Shown here in pieces: positions 36,590 through 48,996 of a stretch of DNA of 64,000 nucleotides. Origin of the DNA: Macrotis lagotis (Eukaryota; Chordata; Mammalia; Peramelemorphia; Peramelidae); assembly GCF_037893015.1 (NCBI RefSeq), contig NC_133666.1:627124810-627188809 (forward strand), written 5' to 3'. Positions within the stretch are counted from its first letter, which is position 1, and every line of letters begins with the position of its first letter. Both the position numbers and the translations under genes were made by a program. The notes beneath the pieces were generated by a model. That model saw nothing but the letters and a program-made list of their open reading frames with translations. It made no database searches and was not told the origin of the DNA.

Positions 36590-39400
36590 GCAGCAGCACA
36601 TCAAGAACAAGATGACGCCAACTGGTCGCTCCCATTAGCAGAAAGCCTTCCTAGATGGCTCTTGGGAGAGGCCTCTCAGGTTCACACTGACCCTCCTGGG
36701 CTTCCTCTTCCCTATCCTCCTTACGATGGTCCCTGACCTGATACAATCCAGACCAGTAGGCCCAATGGTTCTAGGAACCTTGGGCCCAGACAGTTGGTAT
36801 TTATTGAGATTTGGATTGTAAAATTATAAAGGATCTGACTGCTTGAAACTATCCTTGCCTGTGTCTGCTCCTTTTCCAACCTGAGCACAATGAGGGAGAG
36901 AGAAGAAGTTGGGCTGGGTTGTGGATGCCAGGCCTTTGGGGAAAATTCCAGGCCTCCTTAGGGGGTCTTGAGGAAGGCATATCAGGGTCAAACTGACCTG
37001 CAAACCTGGACTCTGGGCCAAGAAGTGGTGAGTGAGTAGGTCTACCAACCTTCCCTGTCTGGGACTATGGAGGGAGCTCTTGGAGCCTGGAAGCTTGGGT
37101 TCTTGGTTAGGGGGAGGTGGAGGGGGGAGAAGTATGGATGTTGCCCTTGAGGCAGTCCCCCCCTGTCTGGGGCTCTAGGCCACCCCCGCCTACCCATCAG
37201 TGTGGGGGAGAAGGTGGAGGGAGCCGGGAGCTGTGCAGGAGCTGGAACAGGGCCCCCAAGCAGATGGCGGACGTCTGGCACAGGCGCGGGGACATGTGGT
37301 GACTCTGCCTCCTCATTCCCCTCCCCTGGCGGCCCCGCCTCCTTCCCCTCAGGAGTGGGGGTGGGGGGCTGCTCTGTACCCCCCTTAGCTTTCTCTCTTC
37401 CTCAGGAAGGGAGCCTCCCAGGTGAGGGAAGCAGGATGGAGGTGGGGGCAGCACTACCTGAGGAAACAGATGGATAGATCAGGGCCAGACTGAGGACCTG
37501 GGAGCTGCCTGGAGAGGAGGAAATAGGTCTGTTCCCTTTCCACGAACCCAGAGCCCTCTAGTCCCAGTTTTCTCATCCCCCATGTCTCACTTTTCCACCT
37601 TTCAGCCACCCCAAACCCCACCCCTATCCCAGCCTTTATTACCAGCTCCCTTCTCTCAGCCTATGGAGGTAGAGTTTTCCAACCTTGCTCTCAGGCAAGT
37701 AAGGACTGATGGAGTTTGGCAGCAACTCTTCCTGGCTTGGTGGGGCTAGCCTGAAAGGCCAGGGGGTCAAGCAGCAGGCAGAGGTGGGGTGGGAATAGGG
37801 TTTACTGGAAGCTTACAGTGGTTGGGGGTGGGGAGTCTGGGTCAGTTCCCAGGGTTGATGTGTTGATGGAGGTGGGAGGTTGGGTATCCAGAAGCCGGAC
37901 ACCAGGAATACTGTCTCATGCCAAACCATAGACCAGTTGCCAATCCTCCCCATCACTTTGACCCTTAGGCTTCTGGGATTCAGCTTCCTTGGCCCTCAGT
38001 CCTCCCTTTGCTTCCTGGCTTAATATAAAGAAACACTTCCTAACAATTCAAACTGTCCAAAAACAACAGCCCCAGGAGATAAGTGAGGTCCCCAAACAGA
38101 GATGGGATGACCACTTGTTGGGATGTTGCTTAGGTACAGCTTGGAGATTTTTCCAGCTCTTATACAGTCTGTGATTCCAGGGGCTAGGGTCATAAGCCAC
38201 ATTCAACTTGGGCTCTCCCTCCTTTTCCTTTCCATGGCAGGAAGGGCCAAGATTCTTAGGGCCTCAGCTGGTGGCAGGTATGCAGGGGACATGTTTGACC
38301 TGCTATCCCTTCCCTCCTCTCAGCTCAGTCTCTGTCTCTCATGGATGACAGGAACTGCCCCCCATCCCTGATCCCCACATGGATGCCCATATGTAGGACA
38401 ATGGCCTGGTGGCTTCCTCCCAGGTACCTGGACTGACACTTGCCTACAGGCCCTCCTCCAGAGCCGGGAAGGATGTTGCTTACTATGCCCATCCTCTGTA
38501 CCAGCTGGAAAATATTGTGTTCTGGGGGGGGGGTGTAAGGGCATCAGCACCCCTTCCCTGGGTGCTGCCAGCATGGGAGGCCCCTGGTTCCGGGGCCTAG
38601 GAATAATGGGTTTGTAATGGCTGCTTGGGGAGCGGGGGAGGGGTGGTGCAGGTGGCACGGGAGCTGGCACTGCGGCTGCTAATCAGCTTTGCCAACACCA
38701 TCTGTCACGGTGGAGCATCTGGGACTCAAGGTGACCCTGTCACCCCTGGTTACAATTACCAGTTTGGCATCTGTATTAAACCTCCACCAGCCGAGGCTGT
38801 CGGGCCTGGGGGATGCAGTGGAGCCTAGGCTTGGGCCCAGAGGGATACAGAGAGTCAGGGAGGCAGGTTGCTGGGGGGCTGCAGACATCAATTCCCCATA
38901 GACCTGAGTTTAGTTAATCTTATTCATTTCTTGTGGAGGAGCTACCTCTTAAGAGAGGATTCCAGGTTTGAAGAGCAGAATCTTGTATGTTTGAGTGTGT
39001 ATCTGTGCATGGGGGGAGGGGGGAGGTGCATGTCTGTGAATGCATACATTTGAGCAGAGGGGTTCTGGCCATATGTGCATGCATGTGTTCATGCAGAGAT
39101 GCCTCTGCTGGGGCAAGCGTGTATCACACATATGTGTGGGTATGTGTCCATCTGAGTGGGCATGTCCCCAGAGGAAGGAACAGGTGGGGGATTGCAAGTC
39201 CAGGGGCTCACGGCACCTGAGAACAGCCTCTCTCTCTCTCTCTCTCCCCCTTCCCCCACTCTCTTGCCTCCTAAGCACCGTCACTCCTCCACCGATTTCT
39301 CCTCTCCCTCTGGTCCCGGTCTCTGGGTTCCCTGTCTCTTTGGGGATGCCAGCAGTCATCTCCTGGGAGGTTCTCGGCTGGACTGTGCTCTCTGCCCTCC
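36590..39400. other. Intergenic region downstream of DAND5
   Basis: No exon seen. No canonical AATAAA was found soon after DAND5; the nearest A-rich candidate is ATTATAAA near 36824. 38600-38790 looks unique and motif-dense (see findings). 39220-39250 is a CT microsatellite. Confidence 0.5.
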
Positions 39401-39429
39401 GTGAGAGGGTACGGTCTAGGCTCTAAACT

Positions 39430-40800
39430 GGCTTCCGAGTGAGGTATTGTGAATGAGGCTGAACTCGGGCGGTGGCCCTGGGGCTTGGGCACCCTGGGCA
39501 GAACCCTGGGCAGAACCCTGGGCAGGGCAGGGCTGAGCTCCGGCGGCGGGTGCAGGGACCGGCTGTGGACACCAGGGGCCGCCATTGTCCGAGATTTGCT
39601 CCCGACCTCGCGGGCCAGGCCGGCCCGGGCCCCGCATGACTGCCGCCTCGTGGGCACGCGCGGGGGGCGGGCGCGGACGCTTCCCAGACGGGTCCCCGGG
39701 GGCTTCCCCCGGGCCCGAGGAAGCCTCCAAGGGGCCCCGGCCGCGGGGGCCCGGCCCCGCCGACGCCCGCCTGCGGCGCCCCCAGCCCGGGCCGCTACCC
39801 CCCGCCCGGGCCGCCCCCCGCATCTGCGCCCAATCTGGCGTCCTGGCGTCCGGCACATCTGCCCGCCGAGCCCCGGAGCGCGGCAGCCGGGCCGCCATCT
39901 GGAGCCCGCGGGCCGTGGCGGGCCGGGCGCGATCGGGGAGGGGCCTCCCGCGGGCCGGCTTTGGGGGACCCTGGGGGTAAGGGGCAGACTGGTGTCCGGG
40001 GGGGCAGAGAGGCGCAGCCGCAGCCGCAGCTCCCCTGCCACCGAGGGCGGCATCCCGACGGCCCGGCCCACGCCACGGACGCCCGGGGCGCGCGGGGCCG
40101 GGGAGAGGAGGCCGGCGAGGCCTGCCCACGCGGGACGGGGAGCGGAAGCAGATGGTGACTCGAGGGCGCGGGCGCGCGCCGCCGCCAGGAATCCCGCGGG
40201 CCGACCCTCCCTCCCCGTGCCCCCGTCCCGTCTCTCAGTGTCTCTGGATCTCTCCGGGTCTCTGTGGCGAAACCCCAGCTCCTCCTCCGGGCGCCGCTCC
40301 TAACAATGGCCCGATTCACGCGGTGCCCGCCGGCGCCATGGCAACGCCCCCACTCCCTCCCTCCCTTCCCCCGCGCGCGGGCAGCGCGTGCCAAGAAGAT
40401 GCCATGGTTACGTCAAAGGGGAGCCGCGAGCCCCGGGCGCGCACTCTTAAAGGAGCCCAGCTCCGCGGGCACGGGTCTCCGGGGAGGCGCTCCGCACGCA
40501 CCCGCCGGCAGAGGGAGCCGCAGTTGCGGGGGGGAGGGCCGGTCCGGGCTCCGTGCCCGTCCCCGGCGGCGAGCGTGGGTCCCTTCCCACGTGACACGTG
40601 GAGGCTGGCCTCTACGCCCGGCCGCGGGCGCGGGTGGGTACACGTGGGTAAGCCTGAGCGCGCGGGCACGGACCGGGTCTTCTCCGACCCTCCCTCGTGG
40701 GTCGCGAGCGCGGTGTAAAAGCAAGAGCGCCTGGCCCGGCCTCGTCTGTCCACCCGTAAAATAAGGGCATTGGACTAGACACTCTGCAAAGTCCTTCCCG
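39430..40800. promoter_or_regulatory. Orphan CpG island between DAND5 and NFIX
   Basis: A GC-rich, CpG-dense block of about 1.3 kb not attached to a recognised exon, 9-10 kb upstream of NFIX exon 1. It carries two near-consensus RFX X-boxes (40332-40345 and 40398-40411), a TTACGTCA site (40408-40415) and a TTAAA box (near 40447). Long open frames on both strands are a GC-composition effect. The best guess is an alternative upstream NFIX promoter or the start of a non-coding transcript. Confidence 0.6.
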
Positions 40801-41300
40801 GGTTTGAATCTGCGAAGGACTCGGGGAGGGTGCTGGGGACTCGCCCTATTTTAGCGGTGGTTCCGAGTGCTGGGGATTTGGACCTGGAAAGCACGAGCTT
40901 GATCTAAGCGCTGTCCCGTTACTGCCAGACTCTAAGCTTGCACGTGGCCTAGTCCTTTTCCCCCCTTGGGCCCTCAATTTCCTCATCTGGAAAATGGGAC
41001 GTTAAGATGTGTATTATCCACGCGCAGCGTTCTTGTGATGAAGATGAAATAAAATGTGCAAAGTGATTTGTAAAAAAAGGGGAGGTGTATGTGTGTTAAA
41101 CATCAGCTATTAATGATGGGGGGAATAGAAAAACTTCCTGCTGGTTAAAAAAAAAAGACTCTGGGGGTAGGGATGAGGTGAGGATTTTCTGATACCACAT
41201 CTAGTACAATTTTTCCTCCTACCTGAAGAATTAGGAATGGAAAGGAGGAATTAATGCCGCTATGTTTCGCACGTGCCACCCCCTAAATAGCTCCCCTAAC

Positions 41301-41549
41301 GTTTGTCCTTCATTTTTGAAGACCATGATACACCAGGGAGGTGATGTCTGACAAGCGTGAACTGGATAGGAGTGAGGGGGTTCTGTGCTAAGTCCCCAGT
41401 CTCACTTTCTGCTCCAAAGCCAATTGGGTCTAGCGACCAGATATGAATCAGGACACTGGAGATGGCCCTGGATGTGGGGCAATAAGAGTTAAGTGACCTG
41501 CCCAAGGTCACACAGCTAGTAAATAGCAAGTGTCTGAGGCTGGATAGGC
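41301..41549 (-). repeat. Marsupial composite SINE (tRNA head, RTE-type tail), reverse orientation
   Basis: GTTTGTCCTTCATTTTTGAA, GACATGATAC-like region, then CCAGATATGAATCAGGACAC and TTAAGTGACCTGCCCAAGGT. It matches the reverse of 18077-18377. The tRNA-like head is lost. Confidence 0.65.
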
Positions 41550-41559
41550 TCCCCTAGAA

Positions 41560-44500
41560 CCGTCAGCAATGACCCTGAATTGTTTGCTCTTCAAAGGTCT
41601 GACATAACTAACCTTAAGCTACGGAGGTCTAACATATAGACCAAAAGGGCTCAGGGATATTAGAAAGGATCCCCTCGATTATGGCTCCAATTGGGAGGGG
41701 CCTTAAATGGCAACGTTAGGATTGAACTTGAGTCCTTTGTGGATAGTTTGTATTCTGGGGTTTACTGAGGCTGCCAGCCCCTCCTTTCCTAGGGGCCCGA
41801 AGGACCAGCCTTAATTTCCGCCTTCAGGCAACCAGCCTTTCCTCTGCTGTGTCAGTCTATCAACAGTGTCACCTGTTCTGCACAACCCTGCGAAGAGATA
41901 CTGTTATCCCTTGTTTTACAGATAAGGAAACTGAATCAAGTAGTTCAGTCCGCGCTTTCTGAGCCTGGATCTAGCTTGACTCTAGACCTGTCTCTAACCC
42001 CCGCAACACCTAGCGGCTTCTAAGAAGAGGCCTATATGCTGGTGGAAAGTAACCAGACCCCCCACCCCCACTACCATCACCTCTTCACCTGTAACCGCCT
42101 TTCTGGGCCGGCAGGTCTCAGATATGTCGGTGCCCCCCACCCCATGCAGGTGAGCAGGGGCATCCTGTGGGGAGGTCACCGGGAGGCTGTGAAGGTCTCC
42201 TCGAGGATGTGAACTTCCCCGTGGCTCCCTCCATCCCGCACCTTGGGGAGTGGGGTGCGGGGAGGGGATAAGACACCTGTGATTTCGGAGATAGGGAGAA
42301 CTGCCTGTTGGCTCCCATTTCCCTGCGAGGCATGCTTCCCAGAGAAGTCCGGGGACACCGTAGTTCCCAGGCTCGAGATCCTCCTGGCTCCGGAGCCTGC
42401 TCTCCTGGGCCCCCCACTTCATGCCACCTTCCTGCCAGCCTTCAGGAGCCGCGTGTGGGGCCCTGCCCCTTCATTGCACGAGGTTATTGCCCTGATTTCT
42501 GTTCTTCCAATACCCTCCCGCCCAGTGAGCAGTCTGGGAATCACGGGCGCAGCCCCTCTAGGACCGAGGGCAGAACCCCCTCCGGGCGCTTTGGCCTGTA
42601 GGCCCGAGCCGTGGGTGGGGGGTGGGGAGTGGGGCGGTGTGTGCCAGGGCGCGCGCGTGCACGGAATTGGTAGAGCGCGCACGTCGCTGTCTGGAGACTG
42701 CGCGCTCCCCAAAGGCTTGCGCGCGGGGAGGCCCAATGTACTAATGAATATTCATTATTTGGGGATTGGAGTGGGGCTGGCACCCACTGCAGACAGCTGC
42801 GCATCCCCCCCCCCTTAGGGGCTCCCAGCTTATCCCGCCCGAGAAGGAGGAGGGGGGTGAGGGATGGAGAGACAGACAGACAGACTGTCAGTGCAAAGTA
42901 TGGGACCGTGGGCCCATCTGTCATCCTGCGGTCGTGGTTGCATGTGCCCGCTCGAAGCTGGGGATGGCAGGACTGCGATCGAGGGACAAAGCGTCCTCGG
43001 GGCTGTGTCACCAGGGCGTGTGTTCTTGGAAGCGGGGAGTGCGAGTCCGTGGAGCTGTGGAATCTCAGCCCCGGTGGGAGGGTGTGTCCCTGAGGGAGGT
43101 CCGGGTGTACCAGCTTGTGGAGCTCCGGGCCTGTTGGGCGCTGCCGGGGAGAAGACTCCAGGAAGGTGGGGATGTGGCGCAGGTGCCCGTGCCAGGCACG
43201 TGTGGGCCCCCGCTCTGGCCCAGCCTGGGCACGTTGGGGCAGGTCCCTCCCCCGTGGAAAGTTGGGCAGGTAGCGCAGGGAGGGCGGCCTGGGGCAGCTT
43301 CGCGCACCTGGGGAAGTAGGCTAGGCGCCCAGGGTCCCTCAGTGGGGGGTGAGGGGTGGGGCGGCCCCAGAGTTGGGCTGGGTCTGACCGGGAGGGCGGG
43401 GCGGGGTCCCGCACCCCAAAGAAGATAGGGTCAGTGCTCTTTCCATTCCCTAGCCCAAACCGTCCTGGTTCTCTACCGCCCCGAGGGAGAAAAGCCGAAG
43501 AAATCCAGAGATATCAAGAGAAGAGGAGAGAAACCGAGAACAAGGTCACGATTTGTCCGTCAGTCGGATTAAATCACTGTCCGGGGAAGCCAGGAAAGTT
43601 ATGGCGTCAGGGTTCCTGACTTCTTTCTTTTCCCCAGCTTTTGAATCCTGTCCCTCCCTGAATCTTAATCTCCCTGCCGACCCCGGCCCCCTACGGAATG
43701 GGCACAGGACCGGAATTCTGCCAGTGCCAGCCGAGCCCGGGCCTGGCCCTCGTTTCTGGGCACAGCTGCGGACCCAGTGGGGTTGGAATGCAGCCTCTCC
43801 CGAGAGATGCCAGCTGCCCCTCCCCACCCCCAGCTGTCTTTGCCCCGGGGTGGGTTCTGTCTTCTGCCTTTCCCCTGGCTGGTCCCTGGTTTTGAGAAAT
43901 GCTTAGCCCTCAAGACCCTCAGGCAGCATCCCCGTCTGAAGAAGTTAGACAGCTTCCAATGTCCTGGATGCGTGCCTGTCAGAGAAGGGAGAAGAACAGG
44001 AAGCCTTGAATCTGGGGTTAAGGCTAGAGGATGAGAGAGAGCTGTACTAGTCCGGGCTGAATGTAAGCCTTTGGAGGGGCAGGGGTGCTCATGGAGGGAG
44101 GCTAGATGAAAAATGTTGCCTTTGGCACCTAAATGTGGAGGAGAGTGTAGGGAGCAGGGAGAAGAGAACTATTCAACCTTGACACTGAAATGGGAGAATG
44201 TCTGGGAAGCATCCAAGCACCCCAAGCCACACAGGGACATCCACCTATCCAGATTTATTCCCCCACAACTCACAGGCTGCACAAAAAGACTACAAATAGA
44301 CACGTGCTACAGATTCATACAATTACCCTTCGACACAGGCTGTATAGACAAGTTATACAAACATTCATCTATATACTCACTCCTACATATGCAGAGAATC
44401 ACATGGCACACTCAACCAGATTTCACTCACACTCATACAAATATAAGTATATAATCACACTCATATTTTTACAGACTCATATAGGCAATTATTCACAGTT

Positions 44501-44700
44501 GTGTACTCATAATCATAGATAAATTATAATAATAAGGCATACATATATAATATTCACTTGCTCATACACAGACATACACAAACACTTTTTTTTTCACAGA
44601 CACACAAGCTTATGAAATAAGACTGAGAAGGAAGGGATCTTAGGAATTATCTAGTCTTAACACCCTCATTTTGCAAGTGCAAAGATTCATGTCCGTATTC
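41560..44700. other. Intergenic, partly GC-rich, no gene recognised
   Basis: 41880-41990 is MIR-like (TTTTACAGATAAGGAAACTG). 42500-43430 is CpG-enriched with a TAATGAATATTCATTA palindrome at 42742-42757. No splice-consistent coding exon was found despite several open frames. Confidence 0.4.
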
Positions 44701-44727
44701 ACATAAATACACAAGCACACTCCTTCA

Positions 44728-44765
44728 CAGACACAGACACACACACACAGACACACAGACACACA

Positions 44766-44808
<43 letters not shown>

Positions 44809-44813
44809 ACACA
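44728..44813. repeat. (CA)n/(CAGA)n microsatellite
   Basis: ACAGACACACAGACACACAG units followed by a pure ACACACACAC stretch of about 20 units. Confidence 0.95.
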
Positions 44814-45117
44814 GGTTCACCCTGCCCTTCCTCAAACAGAAATCTTATTCAGGCCACATTTCCAAGTTTCCATTGGGGTCTCTTGGCTACAAATGAAAAG
44901 TTTACCAAACTATTTCCCTTGGGGAAAACCCACAGACCCCTCCTTCCCACCAGGTGTGCAAAGATATTGTGACAGTGTTTGTGTAGGTATAGAATTTGTA
45001 GAATAACTGAATCAATGCTAAACTTACAAAGCACCCAGAAAGAACCTTAGTTGGCTTAAAGACCCAGAGTGCCAGAAGTCTCTGAGCCTTTTGAAGAACC
45101 CCAAAGATAACAGAAAT

Positions 45118-45350
45118 AACAAGCATTTATATAGCAATTTAAAGTTTTCAAAGCAATTCATGTACATAATCCTATTTGAGCATCACACCAGCCCTTACAA
45201 TAGGCATTGTCTGTATTATCACCCTTATTTTCCTGGAGTCAATTGAGAGGAGAAATTAAATGACATACCCAGGGTCACATAGTGTTGGAAGTGAGACTCA
45301 GAGCCAGGTTTTCTGACTTCAGATCCCATACTCTATTGATCCTGTTATTC
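45118..45350 (+). repeat. Old MIR-like remnant
   Basis: AACAAGCATTTATATAGCAA, then CAAAGCAATTCATGTACATA and CCAGGGTCACATAGTG, in the layout of a MIR3-type element. Confidence 0.5.
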
Positions 45351-46539
45351 TGCCCCTGGAGATTATGTTGACAGTAATGGTAATATTAACTATAATCTTT
45401 CCTGTTCTTTATCTCATCTGATCCTCATTCATAGTGTCATGATTTGGACTGGGAACGTGTTAAAAAACCTAGTGTTACAGATGAGGAAACAGAGAGGTGA
45501 AGTGATTTGTCTTAAATCACACAGAAAATTAATCTTGGGACAAAGACTGAAATGTATATTTCCTAGCTTACTTCAGTAGTTCTCCATCACAGCCCAATTT
45601 CACATTTCCCGAACTAAAGCTGCTTTTAAAGAAATTTTAGGTAGCCAGGTGTTATGCTACTTCTAGGGAGTACAAAGATAAAACTGAGACAACTTTTATC
45701 GTCGAGGATCTTTGTTTTGAATTCGGGAATCCTGGAGGTTCTGGCGTATTTTTCCCTTGGGGGAATTTCAAAGAGGTTATTTATCTCCATTCACAGCTAG
45801 TCCTACTCGAAGGTCCCACCATCAGGTCTGTGTAAACAGGAAAGTCAGAGAGAGAAACCAATGAGTTTCCTTACCCTCACCTGATGGGATAAGGAAGGAG
45901 AAGGATTTGGATAAGGAAAGACAAGAGGCTGATGGCAAGGGGAGGAGGGATGGAGAGACTGAAGAAGAGATTGAGTAAGGAAAGAGGGCTTAGAGGGAGT
46001 CTGAAGGCTAGAGGAAAAGAATGGCCAGAAGAGAAAAGCTTGGAAAAGACTGTTATAGGAATGAAAGAGTTGAAGGGAGAGCGTGATGTGGGTGGAAAAG
46101 AGGGTTGAGAGAAAGGGGGAATGGGAAGAGATAGGAACTAGGGAAGAAAGGGAATTGGGGAGGGCAGTTGGAGGAGGAGGGGCTCAAGGAAAAGATATGA
46201 TCCATGAAAAAAAGAGAATTAAGGGAGTGAGTGAAGAGAAAAGGGGGTGGGGTGGAGAAGAGGAGGTTGAATGAAGTAGTGGTGTCAAGCACAATACAAA
46301 AACATCTCCAAGACCACAAGCATCCACTGTCTTTGCTCTGCAATGTAAACAGCATCTCCACATACCATCCCTACCTTATCCTCCTCTCATTTGTCCCTCA
46401 GGTAGGACCCAAATACAGCTGCTGCCCTAATGGAACTTCCAGGGGTTTCCCGGCTCTCTACTTCTCAATTTAGTCCAGCCCACCCGGCCAGGCTAGACTT
46501 CTCCAACAGTTTTTTTTCCCCACACCCCACTCCTGCCTG

Positions 46540-46840
46540 GAACTCACCTGCTCCAAACATTCCAAAGCCCTGGAAATTGCCAGCTGGGCCCCTAGATGTT
46601 TTCAGTCCTCCCCACCTCCCCCTGCACACACCTGCATTGTGAAAGGGCCGCACCTGCTGCCAACTGGGGCCAGGTGGGCAGCCTTAGCCAGGAGGAACAT
46701 TGGGGCATTCCAGCTGTGACATTCCAGCTGTGCCCAACCTATCTGCTGGAGGCTTGCTCCAGGGAATCCCCTCTCCACCTCCCCCCATTTCCTCCTGAAT
46801 GATTTCTCATTGGCCAGGTGTCTGGATATCTGGTGGAGGG
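46540..46840. promoter_or_regulatory. Candidate enhancer: E-box and TEAD-motif cluster upstream of NFIX
   Basis: Contains repeated E-boxes (CACCTG, CAGGTG, CAGCTG) and a 14-bp tandem repeat CATTCCAGCTGTGA / CATTCCAGCTGTGC (46706-46719, 46720-46733). Each repeat fuses a TEAD site (CATTCC) to a CAGCTG E-box. The sequence is unique, 3 kb upstream of NFIX exon 1. Function is inferred from motifs only. Confidence 0.4.
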
Positions 46841-48688
46841 GATGTGTGCCCGCTCAACTCCAAGGACCATCCCTACCACCTACTCTCTCTTATCAATACA
46901 CCCCAATCAGTTGTTGACTGAAATACAATGAAAATATGGTTGTTAGTTTGTTTCAACCCCGCCCCTTGTGCCCCCCCCCCCCATGCATTCACACACATTG
47001 CAGTGGTCAATGAAGTTTGTAATGGAAATGATGGTAGGGGGAAGTTTTCCATCACTGCATTACAAATGATCATCTAGGGTTGTTATATGTTTTGTTCACA
47101 TTGGGCTTTGGTCACTACATATCCTGTATAGAGAGTAACATGGAAGACAGGTTCAAGTCCAGTCTTGAACCCATCCTATCCTTGTGATTACGAGCAGGGC
47201 TACTCTTTAAAACCAAGTTGTCGAAAGTGTGGTCCTGAGTTGAAGGAGGGAGCTTCTTCATCCAGAAGTTTGCAATGTCAATGAAATCACCTGCTACAGC
47301 ATAAGGAGACTCAGGTTCTAGATCTAGTCCTAGGTTCAGATGAATTGATATAAGTGAAAAATAGAGGAAGACATGTTCTAGACACATGATAGTATGTTTC
47401 TATTGGGGGGGAATGATTCCTTTCTTCCATGTCCCCCTAAATCGGTCCAGGAGAAGGAGTCTTCAAGGGCACAGATAGGAAGAATAGTCAGAGCCAAGTT
47501 TATAGGTAATTTTGAAGGGCATTTCATTCAAAACCTCTATTCCTTCCTACCTAATCTGTGCTCAGGCTGAGTGTGGAGCTGCCCCTTCGCTCTCTTACCC
47601 CTCAGTCACCTGGACTCACTCAGCAAAAGGCCCAGAAGAGACATTTTGGTAGGTAAGTCTAGAGGTGACTTATTCATGCCTCCAGCTAGACACTCTAGTC
47701 TCCATTCCCTTTCCATATCGGGTCAATTTGTCACAGGTCATTTTTTTTTTTTTGAGGGAAGTTAGCAGTTCCAGAGCTCTAGGGTTGCTGAGAGGATGAA
47801 TTAGGGATCCAAAAGGAGGTAACAATGCCTCACACTCTACCTAGCTTTACCTCTGTGGGGCCTTTCTGAAGAACTGAAGTCATATGGATGGCTCCTTTGG
47901 TGGCCTTAGGGATGGGGAGTGGGGCTGGGTTAATATGCCCACCGATATTCCAGAGAATGGAGGTGGGAGTGGACTCGGGGTAGGAGAGAGGTACCATTCT
48001 GATTTTGACTACTTACTCTGCAGGTCCCCCCAGGCCAGGTGAGGAGGCCGGCCTCCTTCAAGTGAACCCCAAAGAAGCCAGCCCCCCGGCCCAGTGTACC
48101 CCTCGCAGACTCCCCATCCCCCTCCTCAGCAGTATTGAAACTTTAAACGGTGTTAAAAGTTTCTGTTTACGAGGAGCCCTTGAATTTTTAAGGACGTATC
48201 AATTCCCTCTCTGCCCAAGTCTTTTCATCGGCAGCTGCTGGGGAAAAGAGGAACGGGAAGATGGAGGGCTCTGAAATCCAGTAGGGGTGAGCCTCAGCAC
48301 TCCGAGACACTTTGGGGCTCACACAGAGACCCAGCACCCCCTCCCTCAAATGTACACACTCCTAGACCCTCATTCCCACGGGCTAAGGGAAGATGAAAAT
48401 TGCAAGAATGGCCAGGCTTTCCCACAGAGTCTACCTTGTGGGCTAGAGGTGGGGGAGATTGTTCTCACACATGTTCCCCACTTCTCTAGGTCTGGGGACT
48501 GGGGGCCGCACCCACAGGAGCCCTAGTTTTGTCTTCTTTCTCCCCCTGCCTCCCTCGGAGTAAGCCATCGTGGGCCTGGTGCTGAATTGGGACTCGGCAA
48601 AAATGTTCCTGAGCCAGAATCTAGGACATTCTCTGTCTGTGTCTGCCTCTTCCTTCCTCTGACGGTACCTCCAGCCGTCCTTTGTCGT

Positions 48689-48713
48689 CCCCCCCCCCCC
48701 CCCCCCCCCCCCC
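48689..48713. repeat. Poly(C) run of 25
   Basis: An uninterrupted C25 homopolymer, exact in this sequence but typically length-unstable. Confidence 0.95.
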
Positions 48714-48956
48714 GCTCCTCTAAACCCCTCTGTTCCCTGCTGCCCGGGAAGGGGGAGGGCTCACCTGAGGCTGGGTTTGAGCCAGGGAAGGGCAGTCATT
48801 CAAGGGGATCCTGGAGCCAGCAGGAGTAATGTGGCGGGGGAAGTGGCATGGCAAGGGGTGCCCCTTAGTGCGGGAGGGGGGCAGGGGGCACCTCCGGCTG
48901 GAGGAGGCTCTGGAAAGACGTGCCTCCTGTCATCCAGAAAGGAGGAGGTGACAGCG

Positions 48957-48958
<2 letters not shown>

Positions 48959-48994
<36 letters not shown>
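48959..48994. repeat. (CA)n microsatellite upstream of NFIX
   Basis: About 18 CA units at the edge of the NFIX CpG island; weaker GTGT runs continue over 49080-49190. Confidence 0.95.

Positions 48995-48996
<2 letters not shown>

Noticed and set aside
39491-39526. Three direct 12-bp repeats (ACCCTGGGCAGA type), considered as a CRISPR-like or regulatory array
   Set aside because: The units are contiguous with no spacers; it is a short minisatellite in GC-rich DNA.
39449-40303. Overlapping long frames on both strands in the orphan CpG island
   Set aside because: Both strands are open at once, composition is Gly/Arg/Pro/Ala, and no splice or domain evidence supports a protein.
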